Source: Mycobacterium colombiense (GTDB lineage Bacteria; Actinomycetota; Actinomycetes; Mycobacteriales; Mycobacteriaceae). From it: 64,000 nucleotides of DNA. The notes below the pieces were generated by a model, which was not told where the DNA came from, did not search any database, and worked only from the letters and a program-made list of their open reading frames with translations. Location: contig NZ_LZSX01000077.1 in NCBI RefSeq assembly GCF_001665835.1, forward strand, positions 62,001 to 126,000, given 5' to 3'. The position numbers were made by a program, and so were the translations under genes. Below, one piece after another: positions 41,986 through 50,967 of the stretch. The first letter of the stretch is position 1, and every line of letters starts with the position of its first letter.

Positions 41986-42861
41986 ATGGAACTGGGCGTA
42001 CATTTCATCGACTTCCTGCCGGGTGCTCCCGACAAGCTTGGGCCCACGATGGCAGCATCGGCCAAGTTAGCCGAGCAAGCCGGCGCCACGATGTTCACGC
42101 TCGCCGACCACTTCTTTCAGATGGAAGCCGTCGGGCAGGCGCAAGATCCCTTCTTGGAGGGTTACACGTCGCTGGGATTCCTTGCCGGACAGACCGAAAA
42201 GATCACATTGAGCTTGCTGGTGACCGGCGTGACCTACCGCTATCCGGGTCTTCTCGCCAAAATCGTCAGCACCCTTGATGTGTTGTCGCAAGGCCGATCC
42301 ATGCTCGGCCTCGGCGCGGCATGGTACGAACGCGAGCACCTGGCACTCGGTTTCCCCTACCCGCCGTTACACCGACGATTCGAAATGCTTGAAGAGACAC
42401 TGCAGATCTGCACCCAAATGTGGAGTGACAATGACGGCCCCTATGCGGGTCAGCACTACCAGTTGGCCGAAACGATTTGCCAGCCGCAGCCGATTCGGCG
42501 GCCGCCGATCTTGATCGGCGGCGACGGCGAGAAAAAGACGCTGCGCATGGTCGCCCAGTACGCCGACGTGTGGAATAGCAACGCCGCGACACCTGATGAG
42601 GTGAAACACAAGGTCGAAATCCTGAAACGGCATTGCGAGGGGATCGGACGAGACCCCGGCGAGATCCGCAAGACCCTCATGATCGGTCCACAGTTCGATC
42701 CGTTCGGCGATCCCACCTCGTTTATGGGTGTGATGCAGGGCTTCGCCGAGGCGGGCATTGAATTGATCAATATTGCTGCCCTGCCGGGAAATCCCGATCC
42801 GATCGGGTTCGTCGGCCGCCTGGGCGACGAGGTCATCCCCAAACTGGCTTTGCTGGGCTGA
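41986..42861 (+). CDS. LLM-class F420-dependent oxidoreductase
   Basis: 291 residues with MFTLADHFFQMEAVG near residue 35, QGRSMLGLGAAWYEREH near residue 105 and RRPPILIGGDGEKKTLRM near residue 170, a typical mycobacterial F420-type luciferase-like enzyme. The ATG has AGGAAAGGA upstream and lies 60 bp behind the sigma factor gene. It is followed by an aldo/keto reductase gene, so the two may act in one redox pathway. Confidence 0.88.
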   Translation: MELGVHFIDFLPGAPDKLGPTMAASAKLAEQAGATMFTLADHFFQMEAVGQAQDPFLEGYTSLGFLAGQTEKITLSLLVTGVTYRYPGLLAKIVSTLDVLSQGRSMLGLGAAWYEREHLALGFPYPPLHRRFEMLEETLQICTQMWSDNDGPYAGQHYQLAETICQPQPIRRPPILIGGDGEKKTLRMVAQYADVWNSNAATPDEVKHKVEILKRHCEGIGRDPGEIRKTLMIGPQFDPFGDPTSFMGVMQGFAEAGIELINIAALPGNPDPIGFVGRLGDEVIPKLALLG

Positions 42862-42914
42862 CCAGGCGCTGCTTCGCGCGTCCCGCAACCCGAACCCCAC
42901 GAACAGGAAGCCCT

Positions 42915-43958
42915 ATGCGCTACATAAAACTCGGAACCACTGGTTTGGATGTCTCCCCGATCGCCATCGGCGCGATGACCTACGGCCAGCCCGACCGCGG
43001 GTATCCCGTCTGGTCGCTGAACGAGGAAACCAGCAGGCCGCTCATCAAGCACGCCGTCGAGACAGGCATCAATTTTTTTGACACCGCCAACGGATACTCG
43101 CTGGGCAGCAGCGAGGAGATCCTCGGTCGGGCCCTCAAGGACTTCGCCGACCGCGACGACGTCGTCCTCTGCACCAAGGTGTGTTCCCCGATGCGCCCCG
43201 GGCCCAACGGACACGGACTGTCCCGCAAGGCAATCATGGCCGAGATCGACCACAGCCTGCGCCGGCTGGGCACCGACTACGTCGACATCTACATGATCCA
43301 CCGCCTCGACGTCCACACCCCGATCGAAGAGACCTTGGAAGCACTGCATGACGTGGTGAAGGCTGGTAAAGCACGCTACCTCGGGGCGTCTTCGATGCGT
43401 GCCTTCGAATTCGCCAAAGCCCTGCACTTACAACGCCAATATGGTTGGGCCACCTTCATCACCATGCAAGACCAGTACAACTTGCTCGCCCGTGAGGAGG
43501 AACGCGAGATGCTGCCGTTGTGCGCCGACGAAGGCGTGAGCACCATGGTGTGGAGCCCGCTAGCGCGCGGCCGGCTTGCCCGCCCGTCGGAGAAGACGGC
43601 GACCACGCGTTCACAGTCCGATCCGGGGCTCAGCCTCTTTTACAGCGATCAGACCGCCGAAGCCGACCGGGCCATCATCGACGCCGTCGGTGACATCGCT
43701 ACCTCCCATGGTGTGTCCCGCGCGAGCATCGCCTTGGCCTGGCTGCAGCACAACCCGGTGGTCGCCGCCCCCATCGTCGGCGCAAACACCACCACCCACA
43801 TTGACGACGCCATCGCCTCTCTTGACATCACACTGACCGGCGATGAACTCGATCGGCTGCAGCAGCCGTATACCCCCCGTCACGACAACCAAGGCCTGCC
43901 GGTCGATGCGCCCGAACTGCAGCGCGTACGGGACCTCACCCCCAACAGCGCCGCCTAG
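42915..43958 (+). CDS. aldo/keto reductase
   Basis: 347 residues, (beta/alpha)8 barrel NADPH enzyme. Catalytic residues are recognisable: Asp and Tyr in FFDTANGYSLGSSEE, Lys in VLCTKVCSPM and His in YMIHRLDVHTP. The C-terminal cofactor part has VAAPIVGANTTTHIDDAI. It belongs to the YajO/Tas-like AKR group. It starts 53 bp behind the LLM gene and belongs to the same plus-strand unit. Confidence 0.92.
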   Translation: MRYIKLGTTGLDVSPIAIGAMTYGQPDRGYPVWSLNEETSRPLIKHAVETGINFFDTANGYSLGSSEEILGRALKDFADRDDVVLCTKVCSPMRPGPNGHGLSRKAIMAEIDHSLRRLGTDYVDIYMIHRLDVHTPIEETLEALHDVVKAGKARYLGASSMRAFEFAKALHLQRQYGWATFITMQDQYNLLAREEEREMLPLCADEGVSTMVWSPLARGRLARPSEKTATTRSQSDPGLSLFYSDQTAEADRAIIDAVGDIATSHGVSRASIALAWLQHNPVVAAPIVGANTTTHIDDAIASLDITLTGDELDRLQQPYTPRHDNQGLPVDAPELQRVRDLTPNSAA

Positions 43959-43991
43959 GTCACCCCACGCCCCCGTCGAAAGGCAGACCAC

Positions 43992-44432
43992 ATGCGGATC
44001 GAACGCGCCATACTTGCCACCGTCGGCATCATCCAAATCATTTGCGGGACTATGTATTTAGCACGCCCGACTGCCGTCGGCGCGATGCTCGGTGCAGCGT
44101 CCGCCGCCCCACCCTGGGTAAACTTCGTTCTGGCGACGGCCGGCGCCCGGTTCATCGGCTACGGAATCGGCATGCTTGCCGCCGCGAAAGCGCCACCGCG
44201 CCATCAGCTTTGGATCACCACCATGCTCGGCATCCAAAGTGTGGACCTGGTCGCCACCCTCATCTACGTGGCCAACGGAAGCCTGCCAGACCGACACTTC
44301 TTGTTCGGCGCGGCGCTGCCACTGCTGTGGGTCGGCCTGCTCGGATGGGTGAGCCTGCGCATCCGCACCATGGCGCACGCCACCAACCGTCAAGACGTAC
44401 ACCAACAACCGTCTCGACAAGCAGAGAGCTGA
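43992..44432 (+). CDS. small integral membrane protein (DUF4267-like)
   Basis: 146 residues with four hydrophobic segments (ILATVGIIQIICGTMYLARP, FVLATAGARFIGYGIGML, MLGIQSVDLVATLIYV and LFGAALPLLWVGLLGWVSL). The pattern fits small DUF4267-like membrane proteins. It has a soluble basic tail. The function is unknown. It sits between AKR and LLM genes at short distances. Confidence 0.7.
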   Translation: MRIERAILATVGIIQIICGTMYLARPTAVGAMLGAASAAPPWVNFVLATAGARFIGYGIGMLAAAKAPPRHQLWITTMLGIQSVDLVATLIYVANGSLPDRHFLFGAALPLLWVGLLGWVSLRIRTMAHATNRQDVHQQPSRQAES

Positions 44433-44445
44433 GGTAAGGCATTCC

Positions 44446-45297
44446 ATGCGATTTGCGTTCAAAACTTCACCGCAAAACACCACCTGGCCGCAGATGCTGG
44501 CTGTGTGGAAAGCGGCCGACGACATCAACGTGTTCGAATCCGGATTCACCTTCGACCACTTCTATCCCATCTTCGGCGGTGACTCCAGCGGCCCATGCCT
44601 GGAGGGATGGACTACCCTGACCGCGCTGGCCCAGGCCACCACCCGGCTGCGGCTGGGCACGATGGTGACCGGTATGCACTACCGCCACCCCGCGGTACTG
44701 GCCAACATGGCCGCCGCTCTAGACATCATTTCGGGCGGTCGGCTGGAGCTGGGGATCGGCGCGGGTTGGAATGAGGAAGAGTCCAATGCCTATGGCATCG
44801 AGTTGGGCAGCATCAAGGAACGCTTCGACCGGTTCGACGAAGCCTGCCAGGTACTGATGAGTCTGTTAAGCCGCGACACCACGGATTTTGACGGCCGCTA
44901 CTACCAGCTCAAGGCCGCCCGCAACGAGCCCAAGGGGCCGCAGCTGCCGCATCCGCCGATCTTGATCGGCGGTAAGGGCGAGAAACGCACGCTGCGTCTC
45001 ACCGCCCGCTACGCGCAGCGCTGGGACTTCGGCGACGGCACGCCGGCGGAATTTGCCCACAAGCGCGATGTGCTGGCCGCCCACTGCGCAGACGTGGGAC
45101 GCGACCCGAAAGAAATCACGCTATGCGGACACTTTCTCCTCGATAGCGACCGCAACTACGCGCAGGTCATCGACCAGGTGGCGGCCATGGCGGCCGAAGG
45201 ACTCGAACTTGCGGTCGTGTACCTGTTGCCGCCGCATGATCCAGCCGTCTTAGAGCCCCTCGCCGAGTCGATCCGAGAGTCAGGACTGCTCGAATAA
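44446..45297 (+). CDS. LLM-class F420-dependent oxidoreductase
   Basis: 283 residues: GFTFDHFYPIFGGDSSG near residue 30, GGRLELGIGAGWNEEES near residue 95 and HPPILIGGKGEKRTLRL near residue 165. It is closest in style to the LLM enzyme at 299-1111. It starts 13 bp behind the membrane protein gene and precedes an amidohydrolase, suggesting oxidation and then ring or amide hydrolysis in one pathway (inference). Confidence 0.88.
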   Translation: MRFAFKTSPQNTTWPQMLAVWKAADDINVFESGFTFDHFYPIFGGDSSGPCLEGWTTLTALAQATTRLRLGTMVTGMHYRHPAVLANMAAALDIISGGRLELGIGAGWNEEESNAYGIELGSIKERFDRFDEACQVLMSLLSRDTTDFDGRYYQLKAARNEPKGPQLPHPPILIGGKGEKRTLRLTARYAQRWDFGDGTPAEFAHKRDVLAAHCADVGRDPKEITLCGHFLLDSDRNYAQVIDQVAAMAAEGLELAVVYLLPPHDPAVLEPLAESIRESGLLE

Positions 45298-45379
45298 GCC
45301 CACCGCTGAAAACCGTTGCGCACACACAGAAGTGAGTCAACTGCCCAGCCCCCGCACCCGCGGGGAACCGAGAGAAATC

Positions 45380-46204
45380 ATGGACATCGTCGACACGCAG
45401 GTACATGCCAATGTGCTGGGCACCGAGGTCACGCTGGCGATCATGGATGCGCTGGGCATCAAGGGGCTGCTCTACGACGAATGCGCGGAGGCGGCCGAGG
45501 ACGGGGCACTGCACCCTGGCTATCGGCTGACCAACCGCGCCTTTCGCAGCGTCGGACCCAATGCCGAGGCGGCCGCGCTGCGCTATCCCGAGCGTTTCGC
45601 GTTTTTGATGCGAGTCGACCCGTTAGACCCCGGCATTGAGTGCTGGATCGACACGTTGAGCGCAGCACCCGGCTTCAAGGCACTGCGCACTCTCGTCATC
45701 AACCCGGCCCAAGGCGCGCTGTTCGAATCCGGCGGCCACGACCGGCTCCTCGAGGCTGCACGCCCCCATAACCTTCCGGTCTTCGTCAGCTGCCCAAAGC
45801 GGGTACCGCATCTAGCGCAATACGCCGAACGCTTTCCCGACGTCCAGTTCGTCATCGACCATTGCGGCGCGGCGTTCGACGCACCACCCGGGGAAGCCAC
45901 CATCGACGACGCCGTGGCGATGGCACGCTATCCCAATGTCGCCTACAAGTGGGCGCACGCTCCGTCCTTCCTCTCGACTACGCCCTACCCTTTCCACGAT
46001 CTCGACCGCAAGCTGCGTCGCGCGGTCGATGCTTTCGGGCCCGAGCGCGTCATGTGGGCCAGCGACTACACCGCGAGCCGTCAACGAGCCAACTGGGGCG
46101 AAGCCCTCTTCGCTATTCGCCACTGCCCGTCGCTGTCTGAGGAAGAAAAGACATGGATACTGGGCCGCACCGCGCGAAACGTGTTGAACTGGCCAATCAG
46201 ATGA
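45380..46204 (+). CDS. amidohydrolase family protein (PF04909 type)
   Basis: 274 residues from the ATG at 45380 (MDIVDTQVHANVLG, the metal-binding xxH start of the family), preceded by GAGAGA. An upstream in-frame start at 45332 is less likely. Later blocks are VQFVIDHCGAAFDAP and RVMWASDYTASRQ, giving the His and Asp metal ligands. Members hydrolyse lactones or decarboxylate aromatic acids. It is the last gene of the long 39.4-46.2 kb unit. Confidence 0.82.
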   Translation: MDIVDTQVHANVLGTEVTLAIMDALGIKGLLYDECAEAAEDGALHPGYRLTNRAFRSVGPNAEAAALRYPERFAFLMRVDPLDPGIECWIDTLSAAPGFKALRTLVINPAQGALFESGGHDRLLEAARPHNLPVFVSCPKRVPHLAQYAERFPDVQFVIDHCGAAFDAPPGEATIDDAVAMARYPNVAYKWAHAPSFLSTTPYPFHDLDRKLRRAVDAFGPERVMWASDYTASRQRANWGEALFAIRHCPSLSEEEKTWILGRTARNVLNWPIR

Positions 46205-46364
46205 ACAGCCCTACCTGGTAGATCCGCATGACCAGCGCGGACGTGGCCAATCCGAGCAGACTGGGACAGCAACGACTTCGTCGAGCACTAGGCGGCCAAG
46301 CCAGCCGCATCGAGGGTCACTAGGTCGCCCGTGGTCGCGGTCGTCGCGGCGGCAGCTGGTCAGG

Positions 46365-46511
46365 GTGTCCAAGAGCGCTTTGAGGAATGTGTGGATTGGT
46401 TGCGGGGGCCTACCGATGAGTTCGCCCAATGTCGGGCCGTTCGCCCGCAGGGATCTTGCGAAGCAATGCGCGGACGACTGCGGAGCCGGTGGCGCCGGTA
46501 ATGACGATCAT
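46365..46511 (-). pseudogene. remnant of an NmrA-like NAD(P)-binding protein
   Basis: On the minus strand an ATG at 46511 starts MIVITGATGSAVVRALLRK, the dinucleotide-binding N terminus of NmrA/SDR-type proteins, soon interrupted by a stop. In another frame GELIGRPPQPIHTFLKALL resembles the C-terminal end of the same family. The large middle part is deleted. The rest of the DNA from 46,205 to 46,365 shows no gene. Confidence 0.55.
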
Positions 46512-46830
46512 TGCCTCGACTTCGAGTCGACGGTTGCCGGATGCTCGGGGGCGGCGGTGAGTCGTTGTCGCTCGCGAGGCCATGCGCTGTCGTCAAGGCC
46601 GAGCGTGGTCCGCAGCCAGGCCACCGTGGCGTGCTGGACGATCGCGACGCGCTCTGGGCTCTCGTCGGTGGTGCGGGTGTCGTTGAAACCCTGGATACCG
46701 CCAAGGCCGTGTTCGCCGCCGGCGAGCACCAGCAGGTCGGTTGCGCCCGGGCTTAGCCGGTAGCCCTCGATGAACCGGTCCGGACCGCGTGGCGAGTCCC
46801 CGATACTGAGTCCACTGATCTGGCCCCGCG
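46508..46830 (-). pseudogene. C-terminal fragment of a chlorophyllase-like hydrolase
   Basis: The segment GATDLLVLAGGEHGLGGIQG and the following TRTTDESPERVAIVQHATV is nearly identical to the C-terminal part of the complete hydrolase at 48198-49130, with scattered differences and another tail (ATVDSKSRQ). The N-terminal two thirds are absent, because an IS3-type element lies directly upstream. It represents a paralogue, cut by the insertion or by recombination. Confidence 0.75.
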
Positions 46831-46844
46831 GTTTCGAGCCGTGG

Positions 46845-47465
46845 TTATGCGAGCTGAGGGATCGAATAGGTGGACCTCCAGAGCGTTTCGAACTCTGTCG
46901 GGCTGATGTTACCGAGATAGCTGTGGCGCCGTTCGACGTTGTAGAAGTTGTCGATGTAATCGGCTATGGCGGCGGCCAACTCGATGGTGGTGGCCCATTT
47001 GCGGGTGTTGAGGAGCTCGACCTGCAGTCTGGCCCAGAAGGACTCCATGGCCGCATTATCGAAGCAGTCGCCCACGGTGCCAAACGAGCCGAGAAGGCCC
47101 CATCGACGCATGTTCTCACCAAAGCTCCAAGACGTAAATTGGGTGCCATGGTCGGCATGTAGAATCGTTGAACCACTTGATGTTCGGCTGTCCACGGCCA
47201 TGTTGACCGCGTTGTTGACCAATGCGGTGTCTGCGGTCGTAGAGAAGGTGCGGGCTACGATCATGCGCGAGAAGCAGTCCAAGATCGCGCAGCAGTACAC
47301 CTTGCCATCACGGGCCGGATGCTCGGTGATGTCGGTACACCACAACTCATTTGGCCCAGTGGCGGTGAACCGCCGATTCACCAGGTCAACAGGGGTATCG
47401 ACACCGATCAGATTGGGCTTACGCCGTCCCGGCCGCGGTAGCCCACACAGGCCGTGCTCGGACAT
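46845..47465 (-). CDS. IS3-family transposase, DDE part (OrfB)
   Basis: 206 residues from ATG 47465. The integrase core has NELWCTDITEHP (first Asp), ILHADHGTQFTS (second Asp) and MESFWARLQVELL (Glu), so the DDE triad is complete, and it ends with the family motif RRHSYLGNISPTEFE. The frame overlaps the upstream frame by 58 bp and is reached by a shift near LKLVN. Without a shift only this part is made. Confidence 0.88.
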   Translation of the reverse strand: MSEHGLCGLPRPGRRKPNLIGVDTPVDLVNRRFTATGPNELWCTDITEHPARDGKVYCCAILDCFSRMIVARTFSTTADTALVNNAVNMAVDSRTSSGSTILHADHGTQFTSWSFGENMRRWGLLGSFGTVGDCFDNAAMESFWARLQVELLNTRKWATTIELAAAIADYIDNFYNVERRHSYLGNISPTEFETLWRSTYSIPQLA

Positions 47466-48013
47466 GATCTATTGACCAGCTTGAGGTTGACGTTCATCTC
47501 GTAGTCGGCAAGCAGCGCGGCGCGGACTCGCCGGCGTCCGTAGGTGCCGCGAGATCGCTGGTGGATCTCGGTGATCGTGTCGGCCACGATGAGCCGGCGC
47601 ACCTCGCGGTCTGAGACAGGGCGACGCCGGTGGTATTGCAGCAAGGAACGCGCTAATCCTGTTATCCGACAGGCGGATCGGGCCGAATGTCCTCGCGCGA
47701 TCAGCCCTTCAGCGATCGCGCGTCGGCGTTTTGGGGGCACCACCACCCGTTCATCGAACAGCTCGCAGGCATCGCGGGTCAACGCCAGTTCGGCTTCCAG
47801 CGCAGCGACGCGCTTGTGAGCGGCCGCCAGCTCGTCGGCCTCCACACTGGGGATGCCCTCGATGACTCCGGCATCGATAAGTGCCTGACGTTTCCACCGG
47901 AACAGTGTGGCCTCACAGATCCCAGTATCGACCGCCGCGGCGGCCACCGGTTCACCCGATCGCAGCCGCGCAACGATTTGCCGGCGCACCGACGACGAAT
48001 ACTGCCGGGGCAT
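47408..48013 (-). CDS. IS3-family transposase, N-terminal part (OrfA plus start of OrfB)
   Basis: 201 residues: the HTH YSSSVRRQIVARLRSGEP, a heptad-repeat helix (ADELAAAHKRVAALEAEL), then the HTH_21 segment GTYGRRRVRAALLADYEMN that normally stands at the start of OrfB. The frame leaves the IS3 pattern after LKLVN, where one base seems missing relative to the sequence needed to read VNRIMSEHG. This could be a mutation instead of the programmed shift, which usually is nearer the end of OrfA. Confidence 0.85.
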   Translation of the reverse strand: MPRQYSSSVRRQIVARLRSGEPVAAAAVDTGICEATLFRWKRQALIDAGVIEGIPSVEADELAAAHKRVAALEAELALTRDACELFDERVVVPPKRRRAIAEGLIARGHSARSACRITGLARSLLQYHRRRPVSDREVRRLIVADTITEIHQRSRGTYGRRRVRAALLADYEMNVNLKLVNRSCPSTACVGYRGRDGVSPI

Positions 48014-48197
48014 GTGACCTCCCGATGATCACTCTGCCCTCGACTCTCACAACGGTGGACCAACAACACGGGTACAGATCTCGTGGATCAACCGAACGGG
48101 GTCAGGCCAGGTTGTTTTCGCGTTGTTGTTTTTGTTAGTTAGAGGTGCCAGGACAGTGTCTCGCTTCGCTTGCAATGCATGTGAAGTCGGAAATCGT

Positions 48198-49130
48198 TTA
48201 CTTCGAGTCGACTCGTGCTAGGGGCTGGTAGGCGGCGAGTCGTTGTCGTTCGGAAGGCCATGCGCTGTCGTCAAAACCGAGTGCGGTGCGCAGCCACGCC
48301 ACTGTGGCGTGCTGGACCAGTGCGACACGCTCTGGACTTTCATCGGTGGTGCGGGTGTCGTTGTACCCCTGGATGCCGCCGAGGCCGTGTTCCCCGCCGG
48401 CCAGCAAAAGCAGGTCGGTGGCGCCTGGGCTGAGTCGGTAGCCGTCGATGAACCAGTCCGGCCCGCGCACGCTGAGTGGGGACTGGTCGTGGTCACCTGC
48501 CACCACCAAGCTCGGGGTCGTCAGTCCTGCGAAATCTGGATTCATGAAGGGGAAGTACTCTGCGGCCAACGGGGTCAGATCAGCACCCCCGGTGCCGGGC
48601 AAGCAGAGCAGCAGCGCCGCCTTCACCCGCGGGTCGGCCAAGCTTTGCCCGGGCTGATGGCCGGCGTCGATGACGCGCGCGCCGGCGAGCATGCTTGCGG
48701 TCTGTGCTCCCCAGGAATGCCCGGCCGCTACCACGCGGCCGCGGTCGATGCGTCCGGACAGCCCTGGCACGGCGGCCTCCACACGGTCGAGTTGGTCGAG
48801 GATGCCGGTCAGGTCCTGGACCCGGATCCGCCAGATGTCAGGGGTGCGCGGGTCTTCGGGGGAGAGCCCAAGGGAGTCGAGATGGGTGGGCTGGATCACG
48901 ATGAACCCATGGGAAGCCCAGAACTCGCTCAAGGGTGCGTAGTCGTCCATGGTCAGGGTCATGCCGTGGGAAAAGACGATGACCGGCAGGCCCCGACCAC
49001 GCGTCGGCGCGGTGACGCGGGCCTGCAGGTCGTGGCCGCGGCCCGCCGCGGTTAGGGTCACGGGCGCGACCGAAATGACTGGCGTCGTTCGATCGACGTG
49101 ATTCTCAGGCGTCGCAAGGGTGCCGCTCAT
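48198..49130 (-). CDS. chlorophyllase/dienelactone-like alpha/beta hydrolase
   Basis: 310 residues with LPVIVFSHGMTLTMDDYAPL (oxyanion strand), the nucleophile elbow VVAAGHSWGAQTAS, an Asp in VVAGDHDQSPLSV and a His in GGEHGLGG. This fold hydrolyses esters without a lid domain. It is divergent from a TetR gene with paired operators between them, and a fragment of a close paralogue lies on the other side of the IS3 element. Confidence 0.82.
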   Translation of the reverse strand: MSGTLATPENHVDRTTPVISVAPVTLTAAGRGHDLQARVTAPTRGRGLPVIVFSHGMTLTMDDYAPLSEFWASHGFIVIQPTHLDSLGLSPEDPRTPDIWRIRVQDLTGILDQLDRVEAAVPGLSGRIDRGRVVAAGHSWGAQTASMLAGARVIDAGHQPGQSLADPRVKAALLLCLPGTGGADLTPLAAEYFPFMNPDFAGLTTPSLVVAGDHDQSPLSVRGPDWFIDGYRLSPGATDLLLLAGGEHGLGGIQGYNDTRTTDESPERVALVQHATVAWLRTALGFDDSAWPSERQRLAAYQPLARVDSK

Positions 49131-49191
49131 GATGTCTCAAACCTCTTCTGGGTCACTCGGTGATGGGAAGCGGCGGTCTAAGATAATGAAC

Positions 49192-49230
49192 CGGAACGCC
49201 GCTCCGTTAGCTTAGCGGAACAGCGCTCCG
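49192..49230. promoter_or_regulatory. paired TetR operators
   Basis: CGGAACGCCGCTCCG (49192-49206) and CGGAACAGCGCTCCG (49216-49230) are two near-identical 15-bp imperfect palindromes, 24 bp apart, in the region between the hydrolase gene and the TetR gene. They end 28 bp before the tetR GTG. Confidence 0.65.
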
Positions 49231-49258
49231 CTTTTCAACTGAACTGAACAGGAGACGT

Positions 49259-49852
49259 GTGCCGCCCCAAACCCCCGTAGCCCGAACGCAGTCGGCCAAG
49301 CGCGCCGACGCGCGTCGCAACGAGCAAGTGCTCTTGGACGCCGCTGCGGCCGTCTTTGTACGCGCCGGGGTTGATGCTCCCGTGCGTGCGATTGCGGCCG
49401 AGGCCGGCGTGGGGATGGGCACTATTTACCGGCATTTTCCCACCCGCGCCGACCTCGTGGTGGCGGTCTTTCGGCATCAACTCGATGCGTTGTCTTCGAT
49501 CGAGACGATCGTCCCGACACCCGAGGAGAACCCGTATGCAGCGTTGCGGTCGTGGGTTCATCGGTTCGCGGACTTCCTGGTCACCAAGCACGGCTTGGCC
49601 CGGGCGCTGCGCTCAGACCAGGCTGGTTTCGACGCTTTGCATGCCGAATTCCTTCAACGGCTGTTGCCCGTATGTGATCGACTGCTGAAAGTCGCTGCGG
49701 CGAGCGGTCTTCCGCGCGGCGACATCCGGCCGCTGGATTTCCTTCACGGCGTTGGCAACCTGTGCATCGGCGTGGAAGCCGATCCTGAGTATGACGTTCA
49801 CGGCATGATCGATCTGTTCATCGCGGGCCTGGCGCAACCCTTGATTGATTAG
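49259..49852 (+). CDS. TetR-family regulator
   Basis: 197 residues from a GTG with AGGAGA upstream. HTH: NEQVLLDAAAAVFVRAGVDA, then AEAGVGMGTIYRHFPTRADLV. The C-terminal part (LHGVGNLCIGVEADPEYDV) is of the common SbtR-like type. It most likely represses the divergent hydrolase through the paired operators. Confidence 0.88.
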   Translation: MPPQTPVARTQSAKRADARRNEQVLLDAAAAVFVRAGVDAPVRAIAAEAGVGMGTIYRHFPTRADLVVAVFRHQLDALSSIETIVPTPEENPYAALRSWVHRFADFLVTKHGLARALRSDQAGFDALHAEFLQRLLPVCDRLLKVAAASGLPRGDIRPLDFLHGVGNLCIGVEADPEYDVHGMIDLFIAGLAQPLID

Positions 49853-49938
49853 CAGACAAGGGCTCAGGGCGGGAATCTGCCAATTGGCCGCCCTCAATGA
49901 TTGATTTGTCCTGCCGGCGAATTCTGCGCAGCGTTGGA

Positions 49939-50691
49939 TCAACGTCGTATGTTAGCGACGAGCTTGTCCCAGTTGGTGTGCGCGATGAGCGCACGCTGAT
50001 CCTGGCTCGCGGGGGCGTTGTTCAGAAATTGTGTTACGGCGCCGTCTCGTTCGCGGTTGAATGGGTAGTCCGAGGCGTACATGATGCGATCGGCTCCTAG
50101 GGTCTCGAGGGTCCACCGCAGGTACTTGTGGCTAGCTATTCCGCCGGGTGTGACGTGGATGTTGGAGCGGAAATAGTCGGCGATTGGTCGTTGGAGGTGG
50201 GCTAGCCCGTCGAGGACGGAAATGCGGTCGAGATAAAACAGGACGACTTCGCCCCAGTGCCCCAGGATCATCTGTAGGTCGGGGAAGCGGTCGAACACGC
50301 CCGAAACGATCATGCGTAAGGCAGTGATTCCAGCATCGTAATGCCAGCCGATCGCACCGGTTGCCAGCATGTCGGCGATCGGCTTGCCGAACCCTTCGTA
50401 ATAGTGGCAGACCGGGAGGACGTCTACCGAACAAACCAGCGCAACGGGTACAGAAACCGCCAATTCGACACCCGCACGGGGACATTGGATCTCGTACACC
50501 ACGTCCCTGGGCTTGACCGGGAGACGTTCGCGGACGCGCAAATCGTCGGCCATCGCGAAGCCAAGTGGCCCCAAAGCGTTCCAACGCATTAGCTCGGCCG
50601 TGACGCGCACACAGTGAAGTAGAGCCTGCGACTCATCTCCTAGCTTCGGTGCCCGGGGTCCGTGCAGCCCTGGACCGCTCGTTTGTTCCAC
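49939..50691 (-). pseudogene. amidohydrolase (PF04909 type) with degraded N terminus
   Basis: The C-terminal half is clear: GWHYDAGITALRMIVSGVFDRFPDL, then LGHWGEVVLFYLDRI and RIMYASDYPFNRER, the pattern of gamma-resorcylate decarboxylase-like amidohydrolases. Upstream of YYEGFGKPIADML the frame no longer fits the family, and the metal-binding N-terminal start is absent. Probably frameshifted and cut. Minus strand, with its broken end next to a duplicated promoter fragment. Confidence 0.6.
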
Positions 50692-50945
50692 GCGTTGAAC
50701 TGCGCTGTTGCATGGCGCGGGACGCGCTGTGCAAAAACTTCATTGGACCTGACCAGTCAGCTGGCCCCATCGTGGAGTTACCTCTCGCATCATCCGGTGC
50801 GGCACCTGGCCAACTTCTACTTTTTTCCGTTAAGGAGCGCGCGATGCGTGTGTTCGTCACCAGCGCAGCCGGTTTCGCCGGTAGCGCCATCGGCTCAGAA
50901 GCCCGCAACGTGGGCCATCCAGTCGTTTGCCTGAGCCAGCATCGC
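50692..50945 (+). pseudogene. duplicated promoter and first codons of an epimerase gene
   Basis: The segment resembles 53,560-53,800 base by base with gaps: shared runs include CTGTTGCATG/GTGTTGCATG, CGGGACGCG and CATTGGACC in the leader. At 50844 an ATG starts MRVFVTSAAGFAGSAIGSEA, the same N terminus as the epimerase at 53717 (MRVFVTGATGFVGSAI). After about 34 codons the similarity ends and an MFS gene follows. It is a truncated duplicate. Confidence 0.75.
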
Positions 50946-50967
50946 ACCACCGCAAGCGGGCATCATC

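Larger units (their letters stand above)
46820..48060 (-). mobile_element. IS3-family insertion sequence
   Basis: About 1.2 kb with two overlapping minus-strand frames that together give a complete IS3-type transposase. The exact ends and the target duplication are not resolved; no convincing terminal repeat was found by eye. It separates a hydrolase fragment from the complete paralogue. Confidence 0.8.

Noticed and set aside
44400..44420. TCTCGACA at the end of the membrane protein gene as a partner of TGTCGA at 18513
   Set aside because: It is inside a coding sequence and has no neighbouring repeats; such a short match is expected by chance.
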